Assembly (NCBI GenBank): GCA_946122785.1
Contig: CAMGYJ010000005.1
Coordinates: 63,500,200-63,564,199 of the forward strand
Source of the DNA: Linum tenue
Lineage: Eukaryota > Streptophyta > Magnoliopsida > Malpighiales > Linaceae
Reading direction: 5' to 3'
Length of the DNA: 64,000 nucleotides
Shown here: one piece after another, positions 21,108 to 33,297 of the stretch
Layout: every line of letters begins with the position of its first letter
How positions within the stretch are numbered: position 1 is the stretch's first letter
Position numbers and translations under genes: made by a program
The notes under the pieces: generated by a model
Databases searched by the model: none
What the model was told of the DNA's origin: nothing
What the model saw: only the letters and a program-made list of their open reading frames with translations

Positions 21108-21348
21108 TGATTGTGTCAAAATATGCACGAAAATAAAGAACACCAGAGTTTTTTAACGTGGTTTCGTCAATAGGGCACTAGTGCACGGTGAGGATTTCCC
21201 TCACAGGTTTTAGGCTTTCTTATTCCTTGATACTCTTATTCATATTTACATGAGTATATATAGGTTTGTAACCTATGCCCTCGCCGAGATATGCATTGCA
21301 TATTTACAAAATACTACTTTAATATATACATATGTTGGTTTACCAACA
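21108..21348 (-). repeat. Copia LTR (3' LTR of minus-strand element), 241 bp
   Basis: On the minus strand it starts TGTTGGTAAACCAACATATG and ends GACACAATCA. It is AT-rich with a TATATATACTC stretch, and lies directly behind a minus-strand Copia RNase H frame, as the 3' LTR should. Confidence 0.65.
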
Positions 21349-22545
21349 TCAATTTGCAAGATAAGTACCAATGCCGAATCGATGCAACTGCCTTAGTCAA
21401 CATGTCCACCGTCTGATCTTCTATTGATAGGTTAATCTGTTGTATCCTACCCTCTGCAACCAACTGACGAATGTAGTGAACATGAACCTCTATATGCTTG
21501 GTCCGATCATGGATTACATGATTATTGGCTATCTGAATAGCACTGGTATTATCTCCATAGATTCTCATTGGCATCTTACATTCAACACCTAGCTCGTCCA
21601 ACAGCCGTTGCAGCCATACCATTTTTGAACTTGATTCAGACATAGAACGATACTTATCCTCAGTTGATGACTTTGAAACTTTAAACTTTTCCTGCAGCGC
21701 CATCAAATAAAAGATCGACCTAGTTGAACACACCATCCTAGCATAGACCGCCGAGTATCCAAACACTCGATATAATCTCTATCGGCAAAGCCCTCTAACT
21801 CTGGTTGATTGTCGGCAGGAAAGAACATTCCCAGATCATGTGTGCATTAGATATCACAGGAGGCGGTGAACGACGTCTAGATGAGTAGTGCGAGCAAATC
21901 CCAAGAACTGGCTCACGTTTTGAACTACATAGGCTATATCTGGCCTGGTGTGGGTGAGATAGATCAAGCTGCCAACTATGCTTCTATAAATGTCTGATCC
22001 TCCAAAATTTCACTGCTCCATCGGTGTAGAACAAGGTTTGCGGTCACTATATTGCGCAGTTTCCAACAGATCTATCACATACTTCCGTTGGCTCACAAAT
22101 AATCCCCTTTTCAGACCTAGTAACCTCCAACCCCATAAAATATGATACCTCTCCAAGCTCATTGATAATAAACGCAAAGTGATTGAGTTAAATCCCGAAT
22201 GCCCTCCACATTACTACTAGTCACAATCATGTCATCTACATAAAGTAGTAGAACCACAATACCTTGAAAAGTATGTTGCATGAACAAGGACGGATCACTG
22301 GAACTCTATACAAATCTCGCATGAAGAATAGTATTGTGAAGTTTTTCAAACTAGGCCCACGATGCTTGTTTCAAACTATACAATGACTTGCAAAGCTTAC
22401 AGACGACATCCTTCCTCTTCTTGTCATAACTAGATGGTCACTCCATATAAGTTGTCTCTTTTAAGTCACCATGCAGAAATGCATTCCTCACATCCAACTG
22501 AACAATGGATCAATTAGTTGATGGTCTCCAAGTAATTCCCTGCAA
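21349..22545 (-). pseudogene. Copia pol remnant: reverse transcriptase and RNase H
   Basis: The RNase H part (minus, 21766 downwards) has STEDKYRSMSESSSKMVWLQ and GDNTSAIQIANNHVIHDRTK, followed by HIEVHVHYIR, the classic Ty1/Copia RNase H block. Upstream (about 21780-22540) broken frames carry a Copia RT, including the catalytic-type LLLYVDDMI near 22220-22245 and [12 protein letters not shown] near 22480. Several stops and frameshifts interrupt the RT. Integrase, gag and the 5' LTR are missing. The open frame at 21314-21766 simply runs through the pol end into the LTR. This encoded the polyprotein enzymes that copy the element's RNA; it is dead now. Confidence 0.85.
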
Positions 22546-22599
22546 AACTCAATGATATTATTTTGTTACATTAAGCATATTGGATATGAAAAATGGAAA

Positions 22600-25100
22600 A
22601 AAGAAGATGTGTTTTACATCTCGCATCAATTGGATGACATGTGACTAATTTGGTGCTTGTGTCACGCCTTTAGATGCATTTGCTTGGAGCTTCTTTAGTG
22701 TTGCAAGTCTGTTTCTTTACGCCCGTTCAAGTTGCCTCCAACTTTTTGCTCCTATTTTTATTATGTCCTAGTTTCTTTGGAAAACTTCTTTGCTTCTTGA
22801 TTAACATGAAAGGTCTTGTTATACCCAAGTTCTCCATAATCCACTTGTACTTCTTCTTTTCTAGTTTTGACACTTTTATATTTCCGTTTTCTTTTTTTTT
22901 TTATTACCTTTTTCATTGTTAAAAAATCCCTTTATTCTTGCTTTCTTTGGTCTTCCTCTCTTCAATGAGTCATGAAGGGTAGGAACTCTAACCTCATTTA
23001 GTTTAGAAACATGCCAATATCCTCTACTAGCAGGCTATAATACGAAGAGCTCATAAATTTGAGTGGTTGTTTCCTTGGAGTAAAATTTAGCCACATAGTA
23101 ATAAATTATATGTTTTGCCTTACCAGTTGCTTGAATGTAATGTTCACAAGGAATAACAGTCAACTCTCACTTTCTACATGTACTCTTCTCTCTCAATTTA
23201 CCACAACTTGCTTGTTTTGCCACCTCACCATTGTCATTTGATTCAACCACCCACATAAGAGTTTCTTGGCTCAAGATTTGATGTTTTTTGATACTTCGAC
23301 ACAAAAAAACTATCCATTTATTGACAAGCTATCGTCTACGAGCATATAATACCATTGATTTCCTCCTAATTTATTCCCACATGCCAACAGGATCCATATC
23401 CCTCTCATCCATTATCACATTATTCTGACTTCCCACCATGTTTTTGGTAAGCACATTTGATGAAATAAGATAAAGGAAATGTGAGATGGTTCAATGATGG
23501 AAGGGCTTCTCAACAAGCCAATAATATGAGAATTCTTTTTTTATAATCCGACATTGCTTGCATGATAACTTGTAATTTGGATACAATAGTCTCTCTTGTA
23601 GCCTCCCAAAACAAGTATTTTATCCTTTGGCCTGGTGCACATGCAGTGGCTGAGTTTGTGATAAGATGCCTCGCACAATGTCTCTCCTCGCTGTTGGGAA
23701 ACAAGAAGTCGATGATTGGCATGAGACCTTACAGTTTAGATACAACCCTATTACACAAGCAACCCTAATATAGTCACAAGCAAAAAATATTTACAGCAGA
23801 ATAAAATTCGTACAATCTACTTGTCTGATATGAATGTCCATCAAGGACTATCGACAATATGAATATTGATGCCAATAAGCTCAAGGAACCATACCCAAAT
23901 TTCAATTTTTTTTTTCTTCTCCACTTTGACTTGAGCAAAGGCAATTGGGAAATATTTTTCGTTTACAACAATCCACACGGCAGACATGCAACAAATGCCC
24001 TTCATAAATCATGTTTCAAGAAGCAACCATCAATGCACATAACTGGCCTATAGCCATCCCTAAACCCTTTCCTTGATGCTTCAAAGCCAACACACATATG
24101 ATGGAAAACTTGGTCTCTTTGCTCATCTACAGTAGTGAAAATGTGGTTGCGCTTCCTCAACACTTTAGCATCATGATATAAGCCTTGGTATTGCTCCATG
24201 ATGTTATACATATATACCAATTCAATGGATTTCTTCTTGATTCTCCGTGAACTTGTAATCTTGCTTCACAATAGTTCAACCAAGTTCTACTAATATTCTG
24301 GTTTATTGCCAACTTTCTTGAAATTTTATTTCCCAAATACTTGTAAGCTGCATACTTATTTTAAAGCTCATGTGCAATATGTAGTGTGTTCCAGCTTTCA
24401 TCTTGTTATTTTCAAGCCATCCTCGTGGGATATCTTGGATGCTCATAGGTACCAATTACATGGTGTCCCACACATTGCATCCTCTTTTGGTCATTCTTCT
24501 CGAAGAAAATCAGTCTCTTTCCATGAAATAATGTACCATGATTGCATCCTTCAGTACTGAGAAGCTGCTGACTTTTTTAGAAATAACGAAAGTTGCCTTC
24601 TCCATGTTTTGATCCAACAAAAAAACATGAGATTTTGCATATTTGGATTCTTCCTTTAACTATGGACAAATCTACGTGACTACGTCATCTAAGTCTACAA
24701 ACCCATACTCATTTTCACCTATTTCTGCCTCACCATTGCTAGAATCTCCTACACTAAACTTGAATATATCAGCTTCCACCTCTACATTCACATTCTTATT
24801 AAAGTTTGTATTGTCACCATCACACTAATATTCAAAATTATATTCAAAGTCACTATCTTCTTCTTCTTCTTCTTCTTCTTCTTCTTCTTCTTCTTCTTCT
24901 TCTTCTTCTTCTTCTTCTTCTCTGCCATCATCATCGTCCTCCTCACCCACTGTTACATCCTTTACTAAATGTCTAGTTGCATCTTCCTAATAATTCTCTA
25001 ACTTCAAGTTTAGGCCATATCATAAATTTAATTGATCAAAGGAGGTTGATTAGATGTTGTTGCCACATTTGTTGATCTCCGTCATTGAATCATCAAGAGG
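22600..25100 (-). pseudogene. MuDR-type (Mutator) transposase remnant
   Basis: Minus-strand pieces match MuDR transposases. At 24220-24002 a frame ends in ASRKGFRDGYRPVMCIDGCF, the block that precedes the catalytic core in plant MULE proteins (GCRPIIGIDGCF-type). At 23722-23510 there is VFPNSEHRHCARHL-like text (LFPNSEERHCARHLITN). An acidic N-terminal region corresponds to a run of GAA codons (the TTC repeat at 24858-24920). The frame is broken many times and the C-terminal region (22650-23500) is unreadable. It would have catalysed Mutator transposition. I could not find paired terminal repeats, so element limits are approximate. Confidence 0.7.
24858..24920. repeat. (TTC)21 microsatellite
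   Basis: There are 21 uninterrupted TTC units. On the minus strand it would encode 21 Glu in the acidic N-terminal region of the MuDR remnant. Confidence 0.95.
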
Positions 25101-26740
25101 AGCGTTCCTATAATATCTTGGGTTTGTAAGCTTCCCATTGCTCTCCTTATAGATGTTAGGAAAGTTAAGGAGACACAGTGGATCAATATCAATATGGTCA
25201 TGTTAAACAGTGGACTTCTCCTTCAAGAAATGTTTTCCACTCATCTATTTAAATTAATGATCTACGTGAACGTCAAAACTACATTCACCAATACATTCAC
25301 ATGTTTATTAAAAAAGGAAATGAAAAAGGTTAGAAGAGAAAGTAGGTCCTTTATCTATGTATAGTAGCCAATCGTAGTAAGTAAGAGCGATAATGGAGAC
25401 AACAACATGTCCTTTTATCTCCCTATGCCCATTATAAAGGCAAATTAACAATGAAATAAAGAAAAAGGAAGACATTTTATATTGAAAAACCATCCACCAA
25501 GTTACTTCCATCTCTAATAAAAAAAACTCTATACGTAACATTTTCCACCATAAAGACAAATACGAAAGCGACAAAACTTACGACATTTTAGGAGAGGAGC
25601 ATTTGGTTGCCGCACATGTCCCACCTTCATGCTTGATAAACTAAACTAACAGCCTAGAAAATGACAACAAAGAAGTTGTTGAGAATAAAAATGGAACTTA
25701 TTCTCTTCTTCCCTTCGTCCAATTCACATTCACTCAATTAAACCAACAATCGGGCAAAAAAGAACTAGCAAAAAGTAAAATCCTCCTACATAATTATTTC
25801 TTGCCGCGAGACCACTATAAAGCATAGTTGAGCAAAAAATTGGGAGATGGTTCTTAAAATTTGGGACTTAGAGTTCTCTTCTTCGGGTTCTATCTTAAGC
25901 AGTTCTGTCGTTCAAACCTCCCAAATCAATAGTGAGTTGATGTTGGTGCACATGAATGAACTAAGCATCTCATTAACTCATAGAAGAAAGATGTGTAAAG
26001 CATCATAAAATTTACATCCCTAAACAATATATGCTTAGTTAGCCATAAGAGATGGAGAAGGCATCACAGAAGGTGATGAAGGCATTGATGGTCAAGTCAT
26101 CGTCATCCCGCTCTAATAGAATTTCTATAGATTTCTTGTGTGTGTAAAAGTGATTGAAACCTAAATCCAAAGCTCCTATTTATAGTAAAAGAAAGAGGGT
26201 TATACTAGGGTTTTCCTCTAAACCCGACCTCAGCTTCTTTGTACTGCTTGGACTCGGATTCTCTGGGCCTTAGACTGGTGCCAACTGAGCGCGATTAAGC
26301 CTGTCATAGGTTTTTTTCATGATTTGGGTTGCTTGGCCCATAAGGAATTACTCCTCAGATGAGATTCATCACGACTTGATTGGTTTGGACTAGCGGCGGC
26401 TACCACCGTCAATACAACCTTTGTGGGTTTTTTTTTGGATTAGGCTGAAATTTTTCTAGTGGACTTCTCATGAGCTTCTATGACGACTCACGAAGGCTTG
26501 CTCATGATTTTCCTTGTTTAAAGGATGAACCACCTTGATCTTTATAGAAATTGTCCCTTATGATCCTCTGTTTTGATCCATTCGTTAATACAAGTTATTC
26601 TAGAATGTGTTTAACCTTGAAAAGCACAAAAGAATACCAAAAGACATAAAATTATAAAAATACACATCCTAGGTCTATTAAAATCACATTGATCATATAG
26701 TCATGATTTCTACCTAAAATATGACAAATATACTAAATAT
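25101..26740. other. Non-coding stretch, probably the 5' side of the MuDR remnant
   Basis: No protein family is recognised in either strand. Sequence is mixed AT-rich, with a GC-richer part (26220-26500) of unknown origin. Confidence 0.35.
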
Positions 26741-28240
26741 TGACTCGCTCGAAACTACACCACAATACAACCCCAACTAGATCCCAAGTTTTTAAACTCT
26801 AGTCGGGTGCAGTATATGGCAAGTATTTAGATATCGACGTAGGCCGATCTGTCTACCCCTACTTCAGTTGTTGAAATCATTATCTAGCAACAAAGCTTTG
26901 GTTTAAAGATTTTCTAATCGAAATGAAAGAAAGCAAAGGTAAATGGTTTTGATAACTCTTTGGTGGAAGGATCACTCGGGTGTCGCTTCCCCCTAACTGC
27001 TACCATGCTATGTGGATTGGAACGATTGCTTTGGGCACGATAATCTCGAACTGCAGAGGGTTGCATATGTGTTCGGAGACCACAATCTCAATTGCTAAAC
27101 CGAGGTTAGCATGAAAGGCCGTGTCACTCGGCCCTCTTGGTTTAGACAATCGGTAATTGACTTATTCCCTCACTCAACTCTAAGGTCGTACGACTTGATC
27201 ACGATTAACTGACTTGCTTAACTCAATATCGAGGTTTTCCCTAACTTAACCTAGTTTAGGTGGCTTAGAAAGCGGAAGAAAAACCAACTCGATTGAGTCT
27301 CCCTTGGAAGAAGGATTTTCCTCTCTAAACTAGGCTAAGGTGGCCAATTAGATTGCTAGCACCTACATGCTCAAACCTAAGGGTGCTAAGCACAAAACAT
27401 GCACAACCCCTAAGTTGCTAAGCACAAGCATGCGCAATCATGTTAAATAATGCCTCAATCATTGAATTGAACAGTACCCAATGACAATCATCCAATACAC
27501 ATAAAAGAAAACTACATGGTAGAGTTAGGGTTTCACAACACCCAAGTGAAAGGAGATCTACTCCATGCTAGAAGTGGGAAAAAACAAAAGGGAAGGAGAT
27601 GGAAACCATCTTGGAGGATGCTCTCAGTCTTCTTGGCCCTTGAGATGAGCTTTCCTTGGAGGAAATCTTCCCAAAATCTGCCTTGAAGCTAAACCCTAGC
27701 CTTCTTCTCCCTTTGGTTCGTGTTTCTCTCTCTAGAATGTAGAAGAAGGCTTTTCACACTAAAATGGGCTCTCCCCTCTCTCCTCCTTTCAGCTCATCTT
27801 TTAAACCAGAGATGAGCTGAGTTCACGGCCGTGAACCATGAAACGCGTCCGTAAACTGCAGGCGTGCGCCAAAGCGCATCGCATCATTCACTCAAGTTCA
27901 CGGTCAACTGCCTTTGTTCACGGTCTTAGTGACCATGAACTCACCTTGCGTCAGTAACCTTCACTTTGGCTCTGGATGCCTCGCAATTCAATGTCAACTC
28001 CTCTTCTTCACGGTCATGCAAGACTGTGAACTCCCTTTGTTAGCCGTGAACTGGCTCTCCCAGTTTTCGATCCTTTTCGCCAATCTTTCGACTCCGAGAC
28101 TGGTTTCACCTGTTAAATCCTGAAACACACTCAAACATGAAGAATCTAGCGTAAAACCAACCTTTAAGGAGTAAATTTTTCACAAACACCTAAGTAAAAC
28201 GGGGGCAAAACATGTGCAATTAGGCCCGAATAATATATGC
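26741..28240 (-). repeat. Gypsy-type LTR, Athila/Tat-like, minus orientation
   Basis: The lower end TGACTCGCTCGAAAC at 26741 matches the U5 end style of the LTRs at 12858 and 59923 (reverse complement of GCG-GTCA). The upper part reads, on the minus strand, TAATTGCACATG then CCCCCG and ACGCTAGATTCTTC, the same order of blocks as the start of the 6275 LTR. It holds a patch of GTTCACGG / CCGTGAAC words (27815-28050), including the palindrome GTTCACGGCCGTGAAC. No internal region adjoins it, so it is probably a solo LTR. The upper end is uncertain by about 20 bp, and no clean TSD was found. Confidence 0.6.
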
Positions 28241-28249
28241 ATTGATATA

Positions 28250-29835
28250 AGGGGAAAATAGTGATAAACACTATAATTTGAGTGTCATCATCCCAATTAG
28301 TAAGAAATAAAGAAAGCGATTGTTTAGCCACTGCATGAGCCACCCGGTTGTTATTCCTACACAAAAATATAACTAGCCAACCATTATACGCCATACGAAG
28401 CGAAAAATCTCTTCCAAAACAGCCCCAACATTGACACCATATACTACGTCATGGTTAACCTTGTCAATGACCTCGTTTGCATCCCCCTGGAGAATGATCT
28501 CGATTAGACTCATCAGGGAGCACTACCGCATTGCATCTAGTAGCATAACCAACTTTACCAACATCGAATCAACAAAGCCCCAACCCAGGACCGCATAACC
28601 ATCTCTACCCCTAACCACTACGCCTAACGCTGAATGTTGATGCCACATCAAAAGAGAATACAAGACAGTCATGGGCCCTAGAACTCTCCCCAACAGTAGG
28701 AGGCTCCATATAGGTGTTACCATCCCCACCCCCATGTCCACCCAAATGTAAGGCAAACCACCCCTCCACCTATAAAAAGAATTGATTAGTTGGTGCAAGA
28801 ATATTATATTGGATATCGTTAAACACAACCCAGTTTTGAGACTACCAAATCCGTCAAAGAAGAGCCACAATCCGCATAAGCTGATTAGGTGAGTAATCAC
28901 ATTCTAAGAGGCGCCAAAATAACAATGCAAAATTTTCCCCTTCAATAGCTAAGTGCACTAGCTCTAATCCCTTGGCTTTCCAGAGGGCATCTACTACACG
29001 ATAATACAAATGGGTGCTCAAACGTATTTAGATGTGCCCAACAAATAGAGCAACACACCAAAAATTTACTTTCTTTATCCCATAGAGCCTTCATGGTGGG
29101 CAACAGTCAACGCATCACTTGCCACAAAAGAGCTTGAGCTAAGGTGGGATTGGAAAGTCCCTCATATTCTTCTAGAAGTGTAAATCAAACCAGGGAACTT
29201 ATATCTTCCAACTAGGAAAACAATAGTCTTGTCGAAGTGCTAATTGATATCAAGACTTAACATTATACTCCCTCAAAGGCTCCTCGTGCCACACTAAAAG
29301 ATCCTCTACTGGTTCATAGGCAATAATAATAGCAAGAATACCCCTCGTCGACTTTGGAGGAAAATAATTCAACAAGCCGTCCATACACCATGTCTCTTTT
29401 TCATGATTGATCAAAGCGGGTATAACCTCATATCCATTCAAAGGGGCCAATTCCAGAAGGGGAGAGCCCTTGGGATGAACATTTAGGATCCAAGAATCCC
29501 TAGCAATACTCACCAATAGGTTGGGCCCAACATGTCATCCCAATCCTTCATACAAGAACTCTCGACCATGTAGGACACACTGACATTCCCAAGAGGGACG
29601 TTAGCCACTTTTCGATAGCTTCCAGCAAAGACAAACTAGAAAAGTATTTTCCCTTGAGCACTCATAACAATAACGAACCTAGCTCTATTAGAAGATGCCA
29701 CCCGACCCTCACCAACAAAGTCTGATCAAAATTTCCAAACCAACGGATCCCCAACCCTTCATCATGCTTAGGTTTTAGAGGAAAATACTGAAAAATGAGG
29801 GAAAATATCTCAATTAGTACGATATTTTCCTCCCC
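28250..29835 (-). pseudogene. LINE (non-LTR retrotransposon) remnant: RT C-terminus, zf-RVT and RNase H
   Basis: In minus-strand order: KPKHDEGLGIRWFGNFDQTL with GWHLL (29790-29690), the usual end of plant LINE reverse transcriptase. Then comes LLNYFPPKSTRGILAIII followed by EDLLVWHEEPLREYNVKS (29400-29250), the block before the zf-RVT domain. Last is GWLVIFLCRNNNRVAHAVAK (28390-28320), the typical end of the RNase H domain. The spacing fits one element with frameshifts between the pieces. The N-terminal endonuclease and most of the RT are missing, cut by the Copia LTR at about 29836. Confidence 0.75.
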
Positions 29836-30347
29836 AAAATTCCTCCTACTAATTGGGCTTGGTGGACACTCATATACAACGGTCCCTTCTCTTGTATTAC
29901 CAATGTGGTACTTGGATTGTCCCATAACAATCCTTCGCTGAAGACAAGGACCGCAAACTTTACGTCCTCACCTCAGCAATTATATTGATCCGCCAAACTA
30001 GATGTAGATCACCTTTTATCTACCACATAGACGCGAACCTCCCTTGATTCACCAGACAGACGATGATCTCTTCTCAGTCCACCAAACATACACGCAAATT
30101 TCAAATCCTAAGGTCATCGAATAAGGGTCCCACGAAACTGATGTCCACTGCCCCCGACCGAACCAGGCTCTAATACACTTGTCAAAATTGGGAAACTCAA
30201 TTAGTACGATATTGTCCGCTTTGGGCATAGCCCACCCGGGTTTATTTTTCGGTATCCTCCCAAAAAGACCTCGTACTAATTGGGCTAGGTGGAAACTAAT
30301 ATACAAGCTATTACTTATGTGGTACTTGGATATTCTCATAACAATTC
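29836..30347 (-). mobile_element. Copia LTR module: LTR - primer site - spacer - polypurine tract - truncated LTR
   Basis: Minus strand, from 30347: LTR TGTTATGAGAATATCCAAGT to about 30175, then a decayed initiator-tRNA-Met site (TGTATTAGAGCC), about 240 bp of spacer, a purine-rich stretch, and a second LTR starting TGTTATGGGACAATCCAAGT near 29925. The second LTR is cut at about 29836 by LINE sequence. The mirror-image module lies at 32514-33171. Confidence 0.7.
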
Positions 30348-30371
30348 TCCCCTCAAGACAATCAACAAGTC

Positions 30372-31612
30372 CTAGTAGTGTTGGAACTTGCCATGTGGAA
30401 CCGGCTTCGTGAAGATGTCAGTAGGATTGTCCGTGGTGCCAACCTTCTTCACCTTAATCCTCTTCTCTGTTCTCAACAAATGATACCTCACATCGATGTG
30501 CTTAGTTCTCTCATTGTGAATTTGATCCTCTGCCAACCATATTGCACTCAAACTGTCGCAGTACTCCATTGCTTGATCATGATGTAGACCCAGATCACCA
30601 ACCAGCCCCTTAAACCATATTCCCTTCTTAGCAGCTTCTGTCAACGCTATGTACTCTGCTTTAGTAGTAGACAATGTCACTGTCAACTATAGAGTCGCCT
30701 TCCATCTCATTACAGAACTCCCAAGAGTGAATACATAACCGGTCATCGATTTCCTCATGTCAACATCTCCAGCATAGTCAAAATCTGAATAACTACTAAG
30801 CACTCTGTATCACTTACGAAGCTTAATCCCCACATAAGACATACCCTTAAGGTACCGGAAAATCCTCTTCACAGTCTGCCATTGTTCCTTCCCGGGTTGT
30901 ATCATAACTACTGACAACACTAACGACATGTGCAAGATCAGGTCTTGTGCAGACCATAGCGTACATCAAACTACCTACTGCACTAGCATATGGGACTCCC
31001 GGCATGTACTCCTTCTGAGCCTCTGACTGCGGTGCATAAACTGAGGATAAATGAACATTCGAAGCACTAGGAGTATTCAAGGGCTTTTCTGAAGCCATGC
31101 CAAATCTAGAAAATATCTTCTCGATGTAGCTCTTCTGTGACAATTCGAGCTTCTTCTTCTCTCTATCCCTGTAATGCTCATACCCAAAATCTTCTGAGCA
31201 GCTCCCAAATCCTTCATCTCAAACTTAGCACTAAGAAGCCCCTTTAACTTTTGGATATAAGACTTTAACCTTGCAGCTATGAGCATATCGTCCACATACA
31301 GAACCATACATATCATCGAACCATCAAGTGCCTTGTTGTGATATACACAATAATCATAAGGACTTCTATTGTAGCCCAGCTCAAGTATGTAGCTGCCAAA
31401 CCTCCTGTACACTGCCTTGGAGATTGCTTAAGTCCACACAAGGACTTCTTCAACTTACAAACATAGTCTTCTTTTCCTGGAACAAGGAATCCCTCGGTTG
31501 AGTCATGTAAATTTCTTCTTCAACTCTCCATGTAAAAAAGTTGTCTTTACGTCTAGATGCTCGAGCTTCAAGTCATAATGTGACACTATTGCTAGTAATA
31601 CCCTGATCGAAG
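30372..31612 (-). pseudogene. Copia pol, RT and RNase H half (minus strand)
   Basis: Minus-strand order: RT start SIRVLLAIVSHYDLKLEHLD with VKTTFLHGEL (31610-31520); a frame break near 31430; the RT core with the catalytic MVLYVDDMLIAA near 31300; the domain end with CTRPDLAHVVSVVS; then RNase H (TKAEYIALTEAAKKGIW; HIDVRYHLLRT; NPTDIFTKPV) ending about 30375. At least two frameshifts and one stop separate the blocks. It is followed by a purine tract (CTTGAGGGGAGAAT) and the minus-strand LTR at 30347, as expected at the 3' end. Upstream, where integrase should lie on the same strand, the sequence instead flips to a plus-strand integrase. Confidence 0.88.
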
Positions 31613-31629
31613 TATGTCTGCAAAGGTTC

Positions 31630-32513
31630 AAGGAATGTGCTAAAAGGAGTGAAGCACGAGACCTTGTATGCATTACAAGGGTCTGTGTTGTCAGGTTCCG
31701 ATGCAGTTGCATCATCTCAGGTTCATCAAGAAGATATGACCACTCTCTGGCACATGAGATTAGGTCATATGATTAAACGAGGGATGCAAGTTTTGTCAAA
31801 GAGGGATCTTCTTTACGGGTACAAGGTGTACATTTTGAACTTCTGCAAGCATTGTGTGTTTGGAAAATTACATCACAGTAAGTTTCCTAATAAGGGTATC
31901 CACCGGACGAAGGGGATACTAGATTACCTCCACTCCGACTATTGGATCCTTCACGAGTTGAATCCATTGGAGGCAGCATGTAGTTTTTTTTTGTCTATTA
32001 TTGATGATTATTCAAGACTTGGATTTTGATGATGAAGCAGAAAAGTGAAGCCTTCAGGAAGTTCAAGCAGTGGAAGACCTTGGTGGAGAATCAGACCGGG
32101 AAGAAGATCAAGAGACTTCGAATGGACAATGGTCTGGAGTTCTGCAGTTGTGGGTTCAACGAATTCTGCAAGGATGAAGGAATTGCCCGTTATCGAACCG
32201 TTAGAGACACACCATAGCAGAATGCCGTTGCAGAAAGGATGAACCAGACATTGTTGGAGAGAGGAAGGTGCATGCTCTCTAATGTTGGACTAGAGAGAAG
32301 ATTTTGGGCAGAAGCAGTTAACATGACATGCTACCTCATCAATCATGGACCTCACAGAGGTATCGAGTGTAAGACTCCTTATGAGGTGTGGTATGGTAAG
32401 CTTGCTGATTACTCTTCATTGAAAGTTTTTGGTTGTCCAATTTACTATCAAGTGGATGAGGTAAATGAATTCAAGATCAAAGAAGGGTGTATGTGTGGGT
32501 TTTGGAGGAGGAT
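31630..32513 (+). pseudogene. Copia pol, GAG-pre-integrase and integrase half (plus strand)
   Basis: The plus frame starts with KGVKHETLYALQGSVLSG and TTLWHMRLGHMIKRGMQVL (GAG-pre-integrase with its zinc-binding His), then CKHCVFGKLHHSKF (zinc-binding Cys pair), then the integrase core: YLHSDYW-type first Asp block, SIIDDYSRLGF, RLRMDNGLEFCS (second Asp), QNAVAERMNQTL (Glu) after a stop, and KTPYEVWYG with LKVFGCPIYY. A frameshift at about 32030 and a stop at about 32216 inactivate it. The reading runs directly into an LTR at 32514. The RT half lies to its left in the opposite orientation. Confidence 0.88.
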
Positions 32514-33171
32514 TTTTATGGGACAATCCAAGTACCACATCGGTAGTACAAGTAAAGGGAACCTTGTATATAAGTGTCCACCAAACTCATTAGTACGAGG
32601 CCTTTTGGGAAGGATACCCAAAAAGTAAAATCGTGCGGGCTTGGCCCAAAGCAGACAATATCATACTGATGGAGCTATCCGGTTAGGACAAGTGGTATCA
32701 GAGCCTGGTTTGGTAGATTTGTGCCGGTGGACGTTAATTCGGTGTACCCTCATTCGGTGACCTCGAGATTTGAGATCTGCCTTTGTTTGATGGATCCAGG
32801 AGAGATCCACGTCTGTTTGGCGAATCAAGGGAGGTCCGCGTCTGGGAAGCCGATCAAAAGAGTTCTGCGTCTGGGAGAATCCTTGTACCGAGAAAGCCAT
32901 CGATAGAAGGTGTCTGGTAGATCAAATGTGATCCACATCTAGTTTGGCGGATCAAGATAATCGCTGAGAGGAGGACACAGAGTTCGTGGTCCTTGTCTTG
33001 ATGGGAGGATTGTTATGGGACTATCCAAGTACCACATCGATAATACAAGGAATGATTGTTACGTGACAATCCCAGTACCCTTGAATATAAGTGTCCACCT
33101 AGCCCAATTAGTATGAGGCATTTTTAAAGAATAAAATCGTACGAGTTTGAGCCAATGTGAACTAATTTGGC
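32514..33171 (+). mobile_element. Copia LTR module: LTR - primer site - spacer - polypurine tract - LTR
   Basis: The first LTR (about 177 bp, TTTTATGGGACAATCCAAGT to GGTTAGGACA, ending 32690) is followed by TGGTATCAGAGCC at 32693 (initiator tRNA-Met site), about 300 bp of spacer, the purine tract TTGATGGGAGGAT, and a second LTR from 33011. The small size (under 0.7 kb with LTRs) resembles a TRIM, or a deletion product of the adjoining Copia. A short inverted LTR piece follows at 33172-33241. Confidence 0.75.
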
Positions 33172-33241
33172 CAGGTATACACTAATATACAAGAGTCCAT
33201 TTCCTTCTATTACAAATTTGGTACTTTAATTGTCCCGTAAC
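33172..33241 (-). repeat. Inverted Copia LTR fragment
   Basis: Read on the minus strand, it gives TGTTACGGGACAATTAAAGT and the following LTR text, inverse to the LTR directly to its left. This creates a small LTR palindrome. Confidence 0.6.
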
Positions 33242-33297
33242 AAATATATTTTAACTAATACATATGGAAAATTTTGAGAAAGCAAAAAGAGAAACTA

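Noticed and set aside
22674..22922. Hydrophobic 82-codon plus frame
   Set aside because: It is opposite the MuDR remnant and is the complement of Lys/Glu-rich coding sequence.
24858..24920. A poly-Glu protein or regulatory tract as a separate gene
   Set aside because: It is a simple TTC microsatellite within the worn MuDR coding region.
26692..28245. TTGAT as a TSD for the LTR at 26741-28240
   Set aside because: The left copy (26693-26697) does not adjoin a TG LTR start, so it is probably chance.
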